Shown here: positions 8,698-17,953 of the stretch, one piece after another
Layout of the letters: each line of letters starts with the position of its first letter
Position numbering within the stretch: the stretch's first letter is position 1
Assembly (NCBI RefSeq): GCF_002233675.1
Contig: NZ_NMUQ01000001.1
Coordinates: 999,938-1,063,937 of the forward strand
Direction: 5' to 3'
Source of the DNA: Paenibacillus herberti
Lineage (GTDB): Bacteria > Bacillota > Bacilli > Paenibacillales > Paenibacillaceae
Length of the DNA: 64,000 nt
Notes under the pieces: generated by a model
The model's database searches: none
Told to the model about the DNA's origin: nothing
Seen by the model: the letters and a program-made list of their open reading frames with translations, nothing else
Program-made: the position numbers and the translations under genes

Positions 8698-9565
8698 CCA
8701 AGCGCAGGCGCTGCGTAATATGATCCTGCAACAGAACAAGCCGTCCTCGAATAAAGGGACCCGAATTCTGACGGTGGCGAGTGGTAAAGGTGGAGTCGGA
8801 AAGTCCAATTTCAGCCTGAACTTTGCGCTGTCACTGCAGAAGCTCGGCCAGAAGGTGCTTATATTCGATGCCGACATTGGCATGGCGAACCTGGATGTAC
8901 TGATGGGCGTACCTGCTCCTTATTCGCTCTATCATCTCTTTCAGGGCCAGCGTTCTATTCACGACATTATCCAACTAGGGCCGGGCGGGTTGCATTTCAT
9001 TGCCGGAGGCTCGGGTTTTCGCGAATTGCTGCATCTGACAGAGGAGCAACTCCAGCATGCCGATCGCGAGATTAGCAAGGTGCAGGGCGAGTACGATTTG
9101 ATTCTGTTCGATACAGGAGCGGGGCTTAGCAGAGAGGCGGAGCGCTTCATCCGCGGCTCGCATGAGAGCATCATCGTAACAACGCCGGAGCCGACGTCCA
9201 TAACCGATGCCTACGCTCTGGTCAAAATGGTATCGCATTCCCATCCTGATGCAAAGTTCAAGCTCATTGTGAATCGTGTATTGGATCAGCGAGAAGGCCG
9301 CCAAACCGCAGAAAAAATGGATCTGGCGGCGCAGCGTTTCTTGAACGTTCAACTGCCTTATGCAGGAGCTATTATGGATGATCCGCATGTCGGTAAAGCG
9401 GTAAGGCGGCAAACGCCGTTTTCGCTCGCTTATCCCGACTGCCAAGCGTCACGCGACATACTTGCTACGGCCAGAAGTTATCTGGAAATTCCTCATGTTG
9501 GCGATTCCACACGTACAGTCAAAGGATTCTTTCATCAATGGCTCAACCGCAAACGTAACCTTTGA
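8690..9565 (+). CDS. flhG: MinD/ParA-like ATPase FlhG (YlxH), flagellar number control
   Basis: FlhG is a 291-aa MinD-like ATPase that stimulates FlhF GTPase activity and helps assemble C-ring components. It carries the deviant Walker A motif SGKGGVGKSN (residues 31-40, with signature lysine K33 and P-loop K38), the switch-like DADIGMANLDVLMG, and DTGAG. The N-terminal MSDQAQALRNMI resembles the FlhF-activating segment of the family. I chose ATG 8690 rather than upstream codons because it yields this N-terminus and a short overlap with flhF. Confidence 0.95.
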   Translation: MSDQAQALRNMILQQNKPSSNKGTRILTVASGKGGVGKSNFSLNFALSLQKLGQKVLIFDADIGMANLDVLMGVPAPYSLYHLFQGQRSIHDIIQLGPGGLHFIAGGSGFRELLHLTEEQLQHADREISKVQGEYDLILFDTGAGLSREAERFIRGSHESIIVTTPEPTSITDAYALVKMVSHSHPDAKFKLIVNRVLDQREGRQTAEKMDLAAQRFLNVQLPYAGAIMDDPHVGKAVRRQTPFSLAYPDCQASRDILATARSYLEIPHVGDSTRTVKGFFHQWLNRKRNL

Positions 9566-9590
9566 CTTTAGGACAAGGAGAGATTGGAGC

Positions 9591-11000
9591 ATGCCCCAAT
9601 TTCGAGTGCTGATCGTGGACGATTCAGCTTTTATGCGAGCCGTGATCAAGGATTTGATCGAGGAGGACTCGGCTTTTGAAATCGCGGGCATGGCCCGCAC
9701 CGGCAGGGAGGCCGTAGAAGCTGCGGCCCGTCTGAAGCCCGATGTCATGACGCTTGACCTAGAAATGCCGGAAATGAACGGACTTGAGGCACTGGGGCTG
9801 ATCATGGCTGCACGGCCACTGCCGGTCATCATGTTCTCTGGCATTAGCGAGGAGCATACCGCGCAAACGATTGCGGCCTTGCAGCAAGGAGCGTTCGACT
9901 TCATTCGCAAGCCGTCCGCTTCCTCGCCGCCTGGCGAGATCGGGATGATCGGAAAGCTGCTGCGGGAGAAGCTGCATACCGCTGTGTTGATCCGCGATAG
10001 GTTGCAGCGTCTACACTCTGTTGGGGCGATACAGCCCTCCGCAACAGAAGATCAGCAAGTCAAAAATCCGCTGCAAAGCGCCTCATTGTTCAATCCTCGT
10101 GAAGCAGATGGAGAAGCCAAAATAAGGCGACCACTGCGTAAAGAGGGGGACAAGCAGGTTGCTGAAAAATCATCCGCAAACAGCGTTGAAGCCAGCCAGA
10201 GCAGCAGCGAAAAAACAGCTGGGCGCAGGCAAGGCGCACCCGCCAAAGGGATTCGGCAACCGGTTGATCCGCTGCAAAGCGGCATTGGCGCTGCGAAGCT
10301 GGAAATTGCGGCAAAGAGCGCGGATCAAGCTCCGTCGAAGCAGCAGCGAAGCGGCAGCGGATCACTACGGCCTAACCAAGTGGCAGATGCAACTCCGGCA
10401 GTCCCAGCGTTAAGCAAGCCATCCACAGCATTTACCCATCTGATTGCAGTTGGCACATCGACGGGTGGACCGAGAGCGCTGCATGAGCTGCTCGCCGGGA
10501 TGCCGGCGGATCTGCCAGCTCCAGTGCTGATCGTGCAACATATGCCTCCGCGATTTACCGCTTCCTTGGCCAAACGTCTTGATTCCTCGGGTCCATTGCG
10601 CGTATTTGAAGCGGAGGACGGCCAGCGCGTACAGAGCGGCGAGGCTTACTTGGCTCCTGGCGGTAATCATATGGAGCTTTCCCGTGATGAGCGGGGTTAC
10701 TTCATTAGACTGACGCAAAGCGATCCCGTAAGCGGCCATCGACCTTCGGTGGATGTGCTGTTCCGCTCTCTGGTGCCTTTCACAGAATTGAAACGGCATG
10801 CGGTGATCCTGACCGGCATGGGAAGCGATGGATCTAAAGGCATGCTGGAGCTGAGGGACAGCGGGGCAGCCAGCACGATTGCCGAAGCGGAGGAAACTTC
10901 TATCGTATATGGCATGCCGCGCAGTGCAGTTGAGAACGGAAGCTGCCGCACCGTGCTGCCATTGCCGATGATTGCCAAAGAGCTGGCCAGCCGCTGCTAG
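9591..11000 (+). CDS. cheB: Chemotaxis protein-glutamate methylesterase/deamidase CheB
   Basis: CheB removes methyl groups from, and deamidates, chemoreceptors during adaptation. The 469-aa product has a receiver domain (acidic pair D10/D11, phospho-acceptor D56) and a C-terminal methylesterase domain. The latter has the catalytic triad in place: S290 in VGTSTGGP, H317 in VQHMPP and D413 in GMGSDG. ATG 9591 has AAGGAGAG upstream. The linker between domains (about residues 150-280) is unusually long, Ser/Gln/Lys-rich and low complexity. The whole is roughly 110 residues longer than I would expect for CheB. Confidence 0.95.
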   Translation: MPQFRVLIVDDSAFMRAVIKDLIEEDSAFEIAGMARTGREAVEAAARLKPDVMTLDLEMPEMNGLEALGLIMAARPLPVIMFSGISEEHTAQTIAALQQGAFDFIRKPSASSPPGEIGMIGKLLREKLHTAVLIRDRLQRLHSVGAIQPSATEDQQVKNPLQSASLFNPREADGEAKIRRPLRKEGDKQVAEKSSANSVEASQSSSEKTAGRRQGAPAKGIRQPVDPLQSGIGAAKLEIAAKSADQAPSKQQRSGSGSLRPNQVADATPAVPALSKPSTAFTHLIAVGTSTGGPRALHELLAGMPADLPAPVLIVQHMPPRFTASLAKRLDSSGPLRVFEAEDGQRVQSGEAYLAPGGNHMELSRDERGYFIRLTQSDPVSGHRPSVDVLFRSLVPFTELKRHAVILTGMGSDGSKGMLELRDSGAASTIAEAEETSIVYGMPRSAVENGSCRTVLPLPMIAKELASRC

Positions 11001-11046
11001 AACGAACTGTCCCGTTGAATTCATTTTACAGGAGGTGGATCACGTT

Positions 11047-13104
11047 ATGGATATGAACGCATATCTCTCCATGTTTATTGATGAATCGCAGGATCACCTG
11101 CAGGCGCTCAATGAGAATCTGCTCAAGCTTGAGGGAGATCCGACCGATCTGAGCTTTGTCCAGGTAATCTTCCGCTCTGCGCATACGCTGAAGGGCATGT
11201 CGGCTACGATGGGCTTCGAAGATATGGCTTCCTTGACCCACGAGATGGAAAATGTGCTTGATCTGGTTCGCAACAGCAAGCTTTCCATGGATGCTTTCAT
11301 CTTCGATGTTCTTTTCAAAGGGCTGGATGCACTGGAGAACATGGTGGGCGACATCACAAACGGTGGACAAGGCAAGGCGGATGTAAGCAACATTGTGGCA
11401 TCGCTAAAATCCATTGTTGACGGCAGCTACCTCAGCCGTGCGGAAACAGCAGCAGCCTCCGCAGTTGCTGTCCCACCTGCAAATGCAGCCATCGATGAGT
11501 TCCAGTTGTCGGTGCTCAAGCAATCGATGGACAGCGGACTAAAGGCGCTGCGGATCGATGTTTCGCTTGTTGAGAGCTGCGTCCTTAAAGCGGCGCGTGC
11601 TTACATGGTGTTCAACCTGCTTGAGGAGCGGGGAGAGGTGATCAAGTCGATCCCTTCCGTAACGGAACTAGAGCAGGAGAAGTTTGACCGCTCGTTTACG
11701 GTTATTTTCGTGACTCAGCAGGATGGCGAGGAATTGGCGGAAGCGATTAGCAATATCTCGGAGGTGGCAGTTGCACAAGCCGAGTTGCTAGACGCGGCTA
11801 CGCTGGAACAGCTTGCTCGACCTGAGCCAGCTGCTCAGCCAGCCCGCTCGGCCTCAACTGCTGCTCAATCTGCAGTTGTTTCGGCTACGGAATCCACCAA
11901 AGCTAACCCGACTGCGCGATCTGAAGGCGGACGGCAGGCTGCACCACCAGCAGCTTCTCGTACGATCCGGGTTGATATTGAGCGGCTGGATGCGTTGATG
12001 AATTTGTTCAGCGAGCTGCTCATCGATCGGGTACGGCTGGAGCAGCTCTCCGGCGAGATCGGCCGAGTTGAGCTGACCGAGACGGTAGAGCATCTGTCAC
12101 GCATCAGCGCCGACTTGCAGAACATCGTGTTGAAGCTACGGATGGTTCCTGTTGACTCTGTATTCAACCGGTTCCCGCGCATGATCCGCGATATTGCCAA
12201 GTCGCTCGATAAAAAGGTCGAGCTGGTTATTGCCGGCGCCGATACGGAGCTTGACCGCACCGTCATCGACGAGATCGGCGATCCACTTGTTCATCTGCTG
12301 CGCAACTCCCTTGATCATGGCCTGGAAACGACACAGGGCAGGCTCGAGGCTGGCAAGCCGGAGACCGGAACAATCTGGCTCCGAGCTTACCACAGCGGCA
12401 ACCATGTGTTCATCGAGGTGGAGGAAGACGGCCGCGGCATCAATACCGAGAAGGTTAGAGCCAAGGCGGTTGAGAACGGGGTTCTATCTCAAGAAGAAGC
12501 CTCAAAGCTGACGCCTGACGAAATCAATAACCTGATTTTTGCTCCTGGATTCAGCACCGCCGACCAGATCTCTGATCTATCCGGGCGCGGCGTCGGATTG
12601 GACGTCGTTCGCACCAAAATCTTCTCACTCGGCGGTAACGTATCGGTAGAGAGTAAGCTCGGTTCCGGCTCCAAGTTCAGCATCCAACTGCCACTGACGC
12701 TATCGATCATTACAGCGATGCTGGTACGTCTCGGCTCAGAAAAATATGCAGTACCACTCACTTCGGTTGTGGAAACTGGTATTTTGAAGCGAGAAGCGAT
12801 TCTGAGTGTTCACGGGAACCGGATGATGTCCTACCGCAACGCGGTCATCCCAATCGTTTCGCTGAGCAAGGTACTCGAAACGTCCGACTTCCGCGAGGAG
12901 GACGAGGAAGAAAGCGAATATATCGTCATCCGCAAGGGAGACAAATGGGCAGCCGTCATCGTGGATGACTTCATTGGTCAAAGCGAGATCGTACTCAAGT
13001 CTATGGGGGCTTATCTCGGTTCAACGCCTGCTGTATCCGGTGCTACTATTCTCGGCGACGGCCAGGTTGCTCTCATCATCGATCCGAATGCGCTCTTCAA
13101 ATAA
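11047..13104 (+). CDS. cheA: Chemotaxis histidine kinase CheA
   Basis: CheA autophosphorylates in response to receptor signals and passes phosphate to CheY and CheB. The 685-aa protein shows the HPt domain (phospho-accepting H46 in FRSAHTLKGMSATMGF), a P2-like region (about 140-260), an Ala/Pro linker and a dimerisation helix pair. These precede the HATPase domain (N-box HLLRNSLDHGLE, EEDGRGI, GRGVGLDVV) and a C-terminal CheW-like domain. ATG 11047 follows an AGGAGG box at 11030-11035. A second in-frame ATG at 11053 is possible. The cheW gene follows after about 20 bp. Confidence 0.97.
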   Translation: MDMNAYLSMFIDESQDHLQALNENLLKLEGDPTDLSFVQVIFRSAHTLKGMSATMGFEDMASLTHEMENVLDLVRNSKLSMDAFIFDVLFKGLDALENMVGDITNGGQGKADVSNIVASLKSIVDGSYLSRAETAAASAVAVPPANAAIDEFQLSVLKQSMDSGLKALRIDVSLVESCVLKAARAYMVFNLLEERGEVIKSIPSVTELEQEKFDRSFTVIFVTQQDGEELAEAISNISEVAVAQAELLDAATLEQLARPEPAAQPARSASTAAQSAVVSATESTKANPTARSEGGRQAAPPAASRTIRVDIERLDALMNLFSELLIDRVRLEQLSGEIGRVELTETVEHLSRISADLQNIVLKLRMVPVDSVFNRFPRMIRDIAKSLDKKVELVIAGADTELDRTVIDEIGDPLVHLLRNSLDHGLETTQGRLEAGKPETGTIWLRAYHSGNHVFIEVEEDGRGINTEKVRAKAVENGVLSQEEASKLTPDEINNLIFAPGFSTADQISDLSGRGVGLDVVRTKIFSLGGNVSVESKLGSGSKFSIQLPLTLSIITAMLVRLGSEKYAVPLTSVVETGILKREAILSVHGNRMMSYRNAVIPIVSLSKVLETSDFREEDEEESEYIVIRKGDKWAAVIVDDFIGQSEIVLKSMGAYLGSTPAVSGATILGDGQVALIIDPNALFK

Positions 13105-13124
13105 GGCCTAGGGAGGAATTGGAA

Positions 13125-13586
13125 ATGGGAGAAGAAATCAAGGTTATCGTATTTGCACTTGGGGAAGAGGAGTACGGGATTGAGGTCGAAAAGGTGAAAA
13201 CGGTCGAGCGTATGATGCCGATCACCCGCGTTCCTAAGACGATGCCTTTTGTCAAAGGGGTTGTCAATCTGCGCGGCGTTGTTGTCCCGCTCATCGATCT
13301 GCGAGGCCGCTTCGGTCTCCCAGAGGTAGAAGCGACAGAGGCGACGAGAATTATCATCGTTAATTCCGGTGAGCTGGAAGTCGGCTTCATCGTAGATCAG
13401 GCAAGCGACGTGACCGATATCAACAGCGATGACATTGAGCTTCCGCCCGAGGTCGTAGGTGGTATCCAGGCGAAGTATTTGCGAGGCGTCGCCAAGACCG
13501 ATGGAGGCAGGCTGCTCGTTATGCTGAATCTTTCCGAGGTGCTAAACAAAGCTGAGCTTGTCCAGCTTGAACAGATGGAGGCATGA
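13125..13586 (+). CDS. cheW: Chemotaxis coupling protein CheW
   Basis: CheW (153 aa) bridges chemoreceptors and CheA. The complete CheW/SH3-like fold is present: KVIVFALGEEEYGIEVEKV at the N-terminus, the GVVNLRGVVVPLIDLRGRFG core, and the VGFIVDQ strand. ATG 13125 has GGGAGG at 13111-13116 with 8-nt spacing, which is better than the TTG at 13119. It sits between cheA and cheC as in Bacillus. Confidence 0.96.
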   Translation: MGEEIKVIVFALGEEEYGIEVEKVKTVERMMPITRVPKTMPFVKGVVNLRGVVVPLIDLRGRFGLPEVEATEATRIIIVNSGELEVGFIVDQASDVTDINSDDIELPPEVVGGIQAKYLRGVAKTDGGRLLVMLNLSEVLNKAELVQLEQMEA

Positions 13587-13590
13587 CACG

Positions 13591-14211
13591 GTGAGCTCAC
13601 TGGACAGACTGGCGGAGTTTGAACTCGATGTACTCAAAGAGGTCGGAAATATCGGTTCCGGCAACGCGGCAACGGCACTATCCACGCTGCTAAACAAGCC
13701 GGTGGATATGGCGGTGCCGAAGGTCAGCCTGGTTCCTTTCGAGGAAGTCGCTGAACGGGTAGGTGGAGCCGAGGAGCTGGTAATGGCTGTGTTTTTGCGA
13801 GTCGAGGGGGAAGCTCCAGGCAATCTCTTCTATATTATGCATCCGGTATCTGCCAAGCGTCTGCTCAGCAGACTGGCGGCTATGGAGGTGGAGGAGGACT
13901 TAGAGTACTCCGAGATGGAGCTGTCCGCACTGGGCGAGATCGGCAACATTTTGGCCGGTTCCTATCTATCTTCCCTCGCGGACTTTACGAAGCTGAACCT
14001 ATCTCCTAGCGTACCCGCTATTGCACTGGACATGGCGGGAGCCATACTCTCCTATGGACTGATGCAATATGGTGAAATGGGAGATGCCGCTCTACTGATC
14101 GAAACGAAGTTCATGGATAACGGTGAGCAGCTTGATGGTCAATTCTTTCTGATCCCCGATCCGGAATCTTTCAATACTATATTCCAAGCGCTTGGAGTGC
14201 GGCAGCCATGA
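13591..14211 (+). CDS. cheC: CheY-P phosphatase CheC
   Basis: CheC dephosphorylates CheY-P and partners with CheD in adaptation. The 206-aa protein has two phosphatase helices, each with the E-x2-N signature: LKEVGNIGSGNAATALS near residues 17-33 and LGEIGNILAGSYLSS near 114-128. It lacks the FliY C-terminal SpoA domain. The start is GTG 13591, with GGAGG upstream within the cheW end; an upstream start inside cheW gives a poor N-terminus. The stop overlaps the cheD ATG by 4 bp. Confidence 0.95.
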   Translation: MSSLDRLAEFELDVLKEVGNIGSGNAATALSTLLNKPVDMAVPKVSLVPFEEVAERVGGAEELVMAVFLRVEGEAPGNLFYIMHPVSAKRLLSRLAAMEVEEDLEYSEMELSALGEIGNILAGSYLSSLADFTKLNLSPSVPAIALDMAGAILSYGLMQYGEMGDAALLIETKFMDNGEQLDGQFFLIPDPESFNTIFQALGVRQP

Positions 14212-14702
14212 TTCAGCAGAATGTGGTGAAAGTAGGCATGGCGGATCTCAATGTGGCATACCGGGGAGAAAGTATTCGGACAACGGGATTGGGTTCATGC
14301 GTGGGACTAACTTTATATGATTCGGATAGAAAAATAGGCGGTATGGCTCATGTCATGCTGCCGGATTCCTCGATCAGCCGAGAGGACTCTTTCAATCGGG
14401 CCAAATATGCCGATACCGCGCTGCCTCTATTAATAGAGGAGTTGGAGAAGGCGGGAGCGAGAGTGAACCGCTTAAGCGCCAAAATGGCTGGCGGAGCTCA
14501 GATGTTCGCTGCGCTGGTCAAGAGCGACTCGCTCCGCATTGGTCCAAGGAATGTAGAGAAATGCGTGCAGATGCTGGCCAGCTATGGCATACCGATCGTC
14601 GGTGAGGATACTGGCGGCAGTTATGGGCGAACGATTGAACTGGATTCGGAGACGGGTATTTTGTACATCCGATCCGTGCAGCAAGGGACGAAGGAGTTGT
14701 AA
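14208..14702 (+). CDS. cheD: Chemoreceptor glutamine deamidase CheD
   Basis: CheD (164 aa) deamidates receptor glutamines and binds CheC. The active-site cysteine (C31 in TTGLGSCVGLTLYD), histidine (H48 in GGMAHVMLP) and nearby threonine (T27 region) of the family are all visible. So is the later GGAQMF segment. ATGA overlap with cheC indicates coupled translation, which suits the CheC-CheD complex. Confidence 0.96.
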   Translation: MIQQNVVKVGMADLNVAYRGESIRTTGLGSCVGLTLYDSDRKIGGMAHVMLPDSSISREDSFNRAKYADTALPLLIEELEKAGARVNRLSAKMAGGAQMFAALVKSDSLRIGPRNVEKCVQMLASYGIPIVGEDTGGSYGRTIELDSETGILYIRSVQQGTKEL

Positions 14703-14707
14703 GCCCA

Positions 14708-15172
14708 ATGGTAGGGACTTGGCGAATCAACGCTTGGATTGCAGCAGGAGGCGCGCTTCTGACGCTTCTGCTTAACATCAGCCGCAATCCGTGGTCGGTT
14801 GCCTGCACTCGAGCGCTGGCAGCGGCAGCCGCATTTTGGTTGCTTGGCTATCTGCTTCGTTTTCTGCTTTCTTTTACACTGCCTGACAAAGTAATAGAGG
14901 CTTCGCCGCAAGAGGAGACTTCCCAAACGGGATCGAGAGTTAATCTGCAAGCAGACAGCGATGAGAACCTGGAGGAGCTACTTCGAAGCGGATGGAAGCC
15001 GCCGGCAGTTAATGCAGATTTAAATCAGCAGGGGACTCAAGGAACTGAATCTCAGAATTCTGGCTTTCAACCGCTCTCACCTCCGCAGCTGCGTGCTGCG
15101 AGGCCAGACATACAAGAAGCGGATTTGGTGCAGGTCGTACGTCATTTGAACCGTCAAGACGGGCAGGAGTAA
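14708..15172 (+). CDS. Unknown two-helix membrane protein between cheD and sigD
   Basis: I do not recognise this 154-aa protein. Two hydrophobic segments (about residues 9-26 and 36-58) are followed by a polar, Glu/Gln/Ser-rich cytoplasmic tail with no clear motif. It starts at ATG 14708, 5 bp after cheD, with AAGGAG 12 nt upstream, so it is part of the operon. In B. subtilis, as I recall, sigD follows cheD directly, so this is an extra gene of this lineage. Its location suggests a flagellar or motility accessory role, which is inference only. Confidence 0.75.
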   Translation: MVGTWRINAWIAAGGALLTLLLNISRNPWSVACTRALAAAAAFWLLGYLLRFLLSFTLPDKVIEASPQEETSQTGSRVNLQADSDENLEELLRSGWKPPAVNADLNQQGTQGTESQNSGFQPLSPPQLRAARPDIQEADLVQVVRHLNRQDGQE

Positions 15173-15265
15173 GGCGCTTGAATCAGAGCGCAGGCGGCGG
15201 GCATGTGGCTCGCGCGGGGTGGATTTGGGAACTGGCAGGTGAAAGCTTAAGGAGGCTTGAGGACG

Positions 15266-16054
15266 ATGACAGAGCCTAAGGCGCCTCATTTATCCAACAT
15301 GGAGATGTGGGAAAAATGGAAAGAAGAACAGGATCTGGACGCGAAAAAAGCATTGATTGAGCAGTACTTGCCACTTGTGGACTATGTAACGAACCGGATG
15401 GCGATCGGGCTGCCCAAAAATGTATCCAAGGATGATCTCTCCAGCAATGGAGTGATGGGTCTTATTGACGCAATAGACAAGTTTGACTATAAGCGGGGAC
15501 TCCAGTTCGAGACTTATGCCTCGTGGAGAATACGTGGAGCGATTATAGACAGTTTGAGACAGGGAGACTGGGTGCCGCGTTCTGTCCGTGAAAAAGCCAA
15601 ACGGATTGAAGAGGCTTACCAGTACCTGGAGCAGCAGTATTTGAGAACGGTTAGCGACTCCGAGATCAGCTCCTATTTGCAGGTGTCGGAGAAGGAGTTC
15701 ACCGTTATGCTGCAGGAAATAGCCGTTACGACGGTATGCTCGCTTGAAGATCCGATCCGAGAAGAAGAGAGCGAGACGAGGATGTCGCTGCTCGTAGACG
15801 AGAAAGCCAAAAATCCGGATCACAAAGTGCATGAGTTTTTTCTCAAGGAGTCTCTGGTCAAAGGGATCGAGAAGCTGACCGAGAAAGAGCGGATTGTCGT
15901 TTCTCTCTTCTATTATGAAGAGCTCTCCTTGAGCGAGATCGCGGAAGTTATGTCGCTATCTCCATCGCGCATTTCCCAGCTTCACTCCAAAGCAATCTTG
16001 AGACTGCGAGGAGCGCTTTCCAAGCAAAAGGACCAATTGATGCAGAACTCCTAG
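15266..16054 (+). CDS. sigD: RNA polymerase sigma factor SigD (FliA type)
   Basis: SigD drives late flagellar, chemotaxis and autolysin genes. The 262-aa sigma-70 family protein shows region 2 (LPLVDYVTNRMAIGLPKNV, then the -10 recognition segment GLQFETYASWRIRGAIIDSLR given here by its ends near residues 73-93), region 3, and region 4. Region 4 has the helix-turn-helix YYEELSLSEIAEVMSLSPSR near the end. ATG 15266 is preceded by GGAGG at 15251-15255. It closes the conserved che block and is followed by the DUF342 gene after 15 bp. Confidence 0.96.
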   Translation: MTEPKAPHLSNMEMWEKWKEEQDLDAKKALIEQYLPLVDYVTNRMAIGLPKNVSKDDLSSNGVMGLIDAIDKFDYKRGLQFETYASWRIRGAIIDSLRQGDWVPRSVREKAKRIEEAYQYLEQQYLRTVSDSEISSYLQVSEKEFTVMLQEIAVTTVCSLEDPIREEESETRMSLLVDEKAKNPDHKVHEFFLKESLVKGIEKLTEKERIVVSLFYYEELSLSEIAEVMSLSPSRISQLHSKAILRLRGALSKQKDQLMQNS

Positions 16055-16069
16055 AAGGAGGTTCGTACG

Positions 16070-17473
16070 ATGAAGGAACAGCTTGATTTACAGCAGCACA
16101 TGAAGATTTCGGTATCGCCCGATAAAATGAGTGGAGTGTTACAGTTCATTCGCTGCGAAGAGAATTTCTCTTGTACCGCTAGCGAGCTGGAGGCTCTGCT
16201 GCATGCATTCGGAATTACATACGGAATCAAGCATGATGTACTTCAGTCCATAAGCAAGGATCCGGTTGCCTATTCCCTGCAGCAGACCATTGTTGCGGAG
16301 GGACTGCCAGGTAAACACGGTAAGGATGGCCGGATTGTCTACTCGCTTGAAATGAAGCAGGAACATAAGCCGGAGGAAAACGAGAGCGGCCAGATCGACT
16401 TCAAAGAAACGAAGCGCCTGCTTAACGTGCAGAAGGGACAACTTATCGCTCGCAAGCTGCCGGCAACGGATGGCGAGAGCGGTAAGACGGTTATCGGTAC
16501 GGAGGTTCCGGGTAAAAAAGGCCGCGAGGCTCGAATCAAAGCGGGCAAAAACATCGTTTGCAATGCCGAGCGTACGCTCGTATACGCAGCGATTGACGGT
16601 CTGTTCACGATTACCGGCAATGATATTATTAATGTATTTCCCGTTTATGAGGTCAATGGAGACGTTGACTATCGCACGGGAAACATCGACTTCGTGGGAA
16701 CCGTTGTCATTCGCGGCAATGTGCTGACTGGCTTTAAGGTAAGGGCGGCAGGTGATATTCGGGTTGTCGGCGGCGTTGAAGGTGCTGAGCTGGAAACCGA
16801 TGGTTCCATTGAAATAACCGGAGGCATTATGGCTGGCGGAAAAGGTGCAGTGAAAGCCGGCCATTCCGTACGCTGTTCTTTCATTCAGGACGGATTCGTG
16901 GTCGCCGGTGAGGATGTGCTCGTAAGCCAGAGCATCATGCATTCACAGGTGCGTGCCGGTCGCAGCGTTGTTTGCAGCGGTGCTAAAGGACTGATTGTCG
17001 GCGGACTTATCCAAGCCGGAGAGAGCGTTAGTGCCCGTACGGCGGGCAATAGCATGTCTACAGCTACATCGATTGAGGTCGGCGTACGACCAGAGCTGCG
17101 AGAGGAGCTCAAGGAGCTTCGCAAAACACTCAAAGAATATAGCGAGGCGCTGGAGAAAACCGACAAGGCGCTTGTTATTCTCGATCAGATGGCGGCCATG
17201 GGCACGATTGCATCCGACAAGCTGGCTCTTCGCGTTAAACTCGGTGCGACGAAGAAAAAGTCCGTTCAGGAGATGGAGGAGTTGCGGGAGAGAGTTTTTG
17301 ATATCGAGCGCTCTCTTGAGGACTCCAGCATAGCCAAGGTGGAAATTCGTTCGACCGTTTACGGCGGAACGAAGGTGGTCATTGGCCGTTATACCCGCTT
17401 TATTAAAGAACCCGCATCTAGAGTGCAGTTCCGTTATATTGAAGGCGAGATCATGATGAGCGTCATTCAATAG
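16070..17473 (+). CDS. FapA/DUF342 family protein
   Basis: This 467-aa protein belongs to the FapA/DUF342 family by its features. An N-terminal domain of about 150 residues has alternating polar strands. It is followed by short Gly-rich beta-helix repeats (for example VRAAGDIRVVGGVEGAELE and the related VKAGHSVRCSFIQDG). A heptad-rich coiled coil lies at about residues 340-420, and a short beta C-terminus follows. The family is widespread in flagellated Firmicutes, but its biochemical role is not settled. An excellent AGGAGG precedes ATG 16070. Position right after sigD points to a motility-linked or envelope function. Confidence 0.8.
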   Translation: MKEQLDLQQHMKISVSPDKMSGVLQFIRCEENFSCTASELEALLHAFGITYGIKHDVLQSISKDPVAYSLQQTIVAEGLPGKHGKDGRIVYSLEMKQEHKPEENESGQIDFKETKRLLNVQKGQLIARKLPATDGESGKTVIGTEVPGKKGREARIKAGKNIVCNAERTLVYAAIDGLFTITGNDIINVFPVYEVNGDVDYRTGNIDFVGTVVIRGNVLTGFKVRAAGDIRVVGGVEGAELETDGSIEITGGIMAGGKGAVKAGHSVRCSFIQDGFVVAGEDVLVSQSIMHSQVRAGRSVVCSGAKGLIVGGLIQAGESVSARTAGNSMSTATSIEVGVRPELREELKELRKTLKEYSEALEKTDKALVILDQMAAMGTIASDKLALRVKLGATKKKSVQEMEELRERVFDIERSLEDSSIAKVEIRSTVYGGTKVVIGRYTRFIKEPASRVQFRYIEGEIMMSVIQ

Positions 17474-17579
17474 GGCGGGATCAAGAAGAGCACTATTCAA
17501 TAGAAGGAACGCACAAGGAATAGACTATGCTGGTTGCCAGCATCAGGCAAGATTAGCCTTATGGCGGGGGGAATTGATC

Positions 17580-17900
17580 ATGCCCTATCGACCTATTGAT
17601 CTTCAACTATCTGTGCCCAGAACTCAAGAACTAGGCAATCAGCAAAGCTATTTGCAAGGTCGGCTCGCGGCTGAAGCCCGGATGCAAGGGGAGCAGGCAG
17701 TGAAACAAACCGAGTTGGACCGAAGCCGCAGCACTGAGCTTGAGAGCCGTGGTGATTCCAAAATCAGTTATCGTGAAAAAGAGAGCGGAAGCGGCGAGTC
17801 TCCAGACAAGCAAGAGCAAGCCTCGCGGTCAGAGACGGACCCGAAGCCGCAACAGATCGAGCATCCTTTTAAGGGGCATCGTCTTGACATTCGCTTATGA
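17580..17900 (+). CDS. Small unknown hydrophilic protein in motility operon
   Basis: This 106-aa protein is highly charged, Gln/Glu/Arg/Ser-rich and probably disordered, with no domain I recognise. Only the N-terminal 20 residues (MPYRPIDLQLSVPRTQELGN) look ordered. ATG 17580 has GGGGGGAA upstream. It lies 106 bp after the DUF342 gene and 53 bp before the SwrB-like gene, on the same strand. The codon usage resembles its neighbours, so it is probably real. Confidence 0.65.
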   Translation: MPYRPIDLQLSVPRTQELGNQQSYLQGRLAAEARMQGEQAVKQTELDRSRSTELESRGDSKISYREKESGSGESPDKQEQASRSETDPKPQQIEHPFKGHRLDIRL

Positions 17901-17953
17901 CAGCCGGCGAACCGGCTTCGATGTTCATAGAGGGCCATTAAGGAGGACAACCG

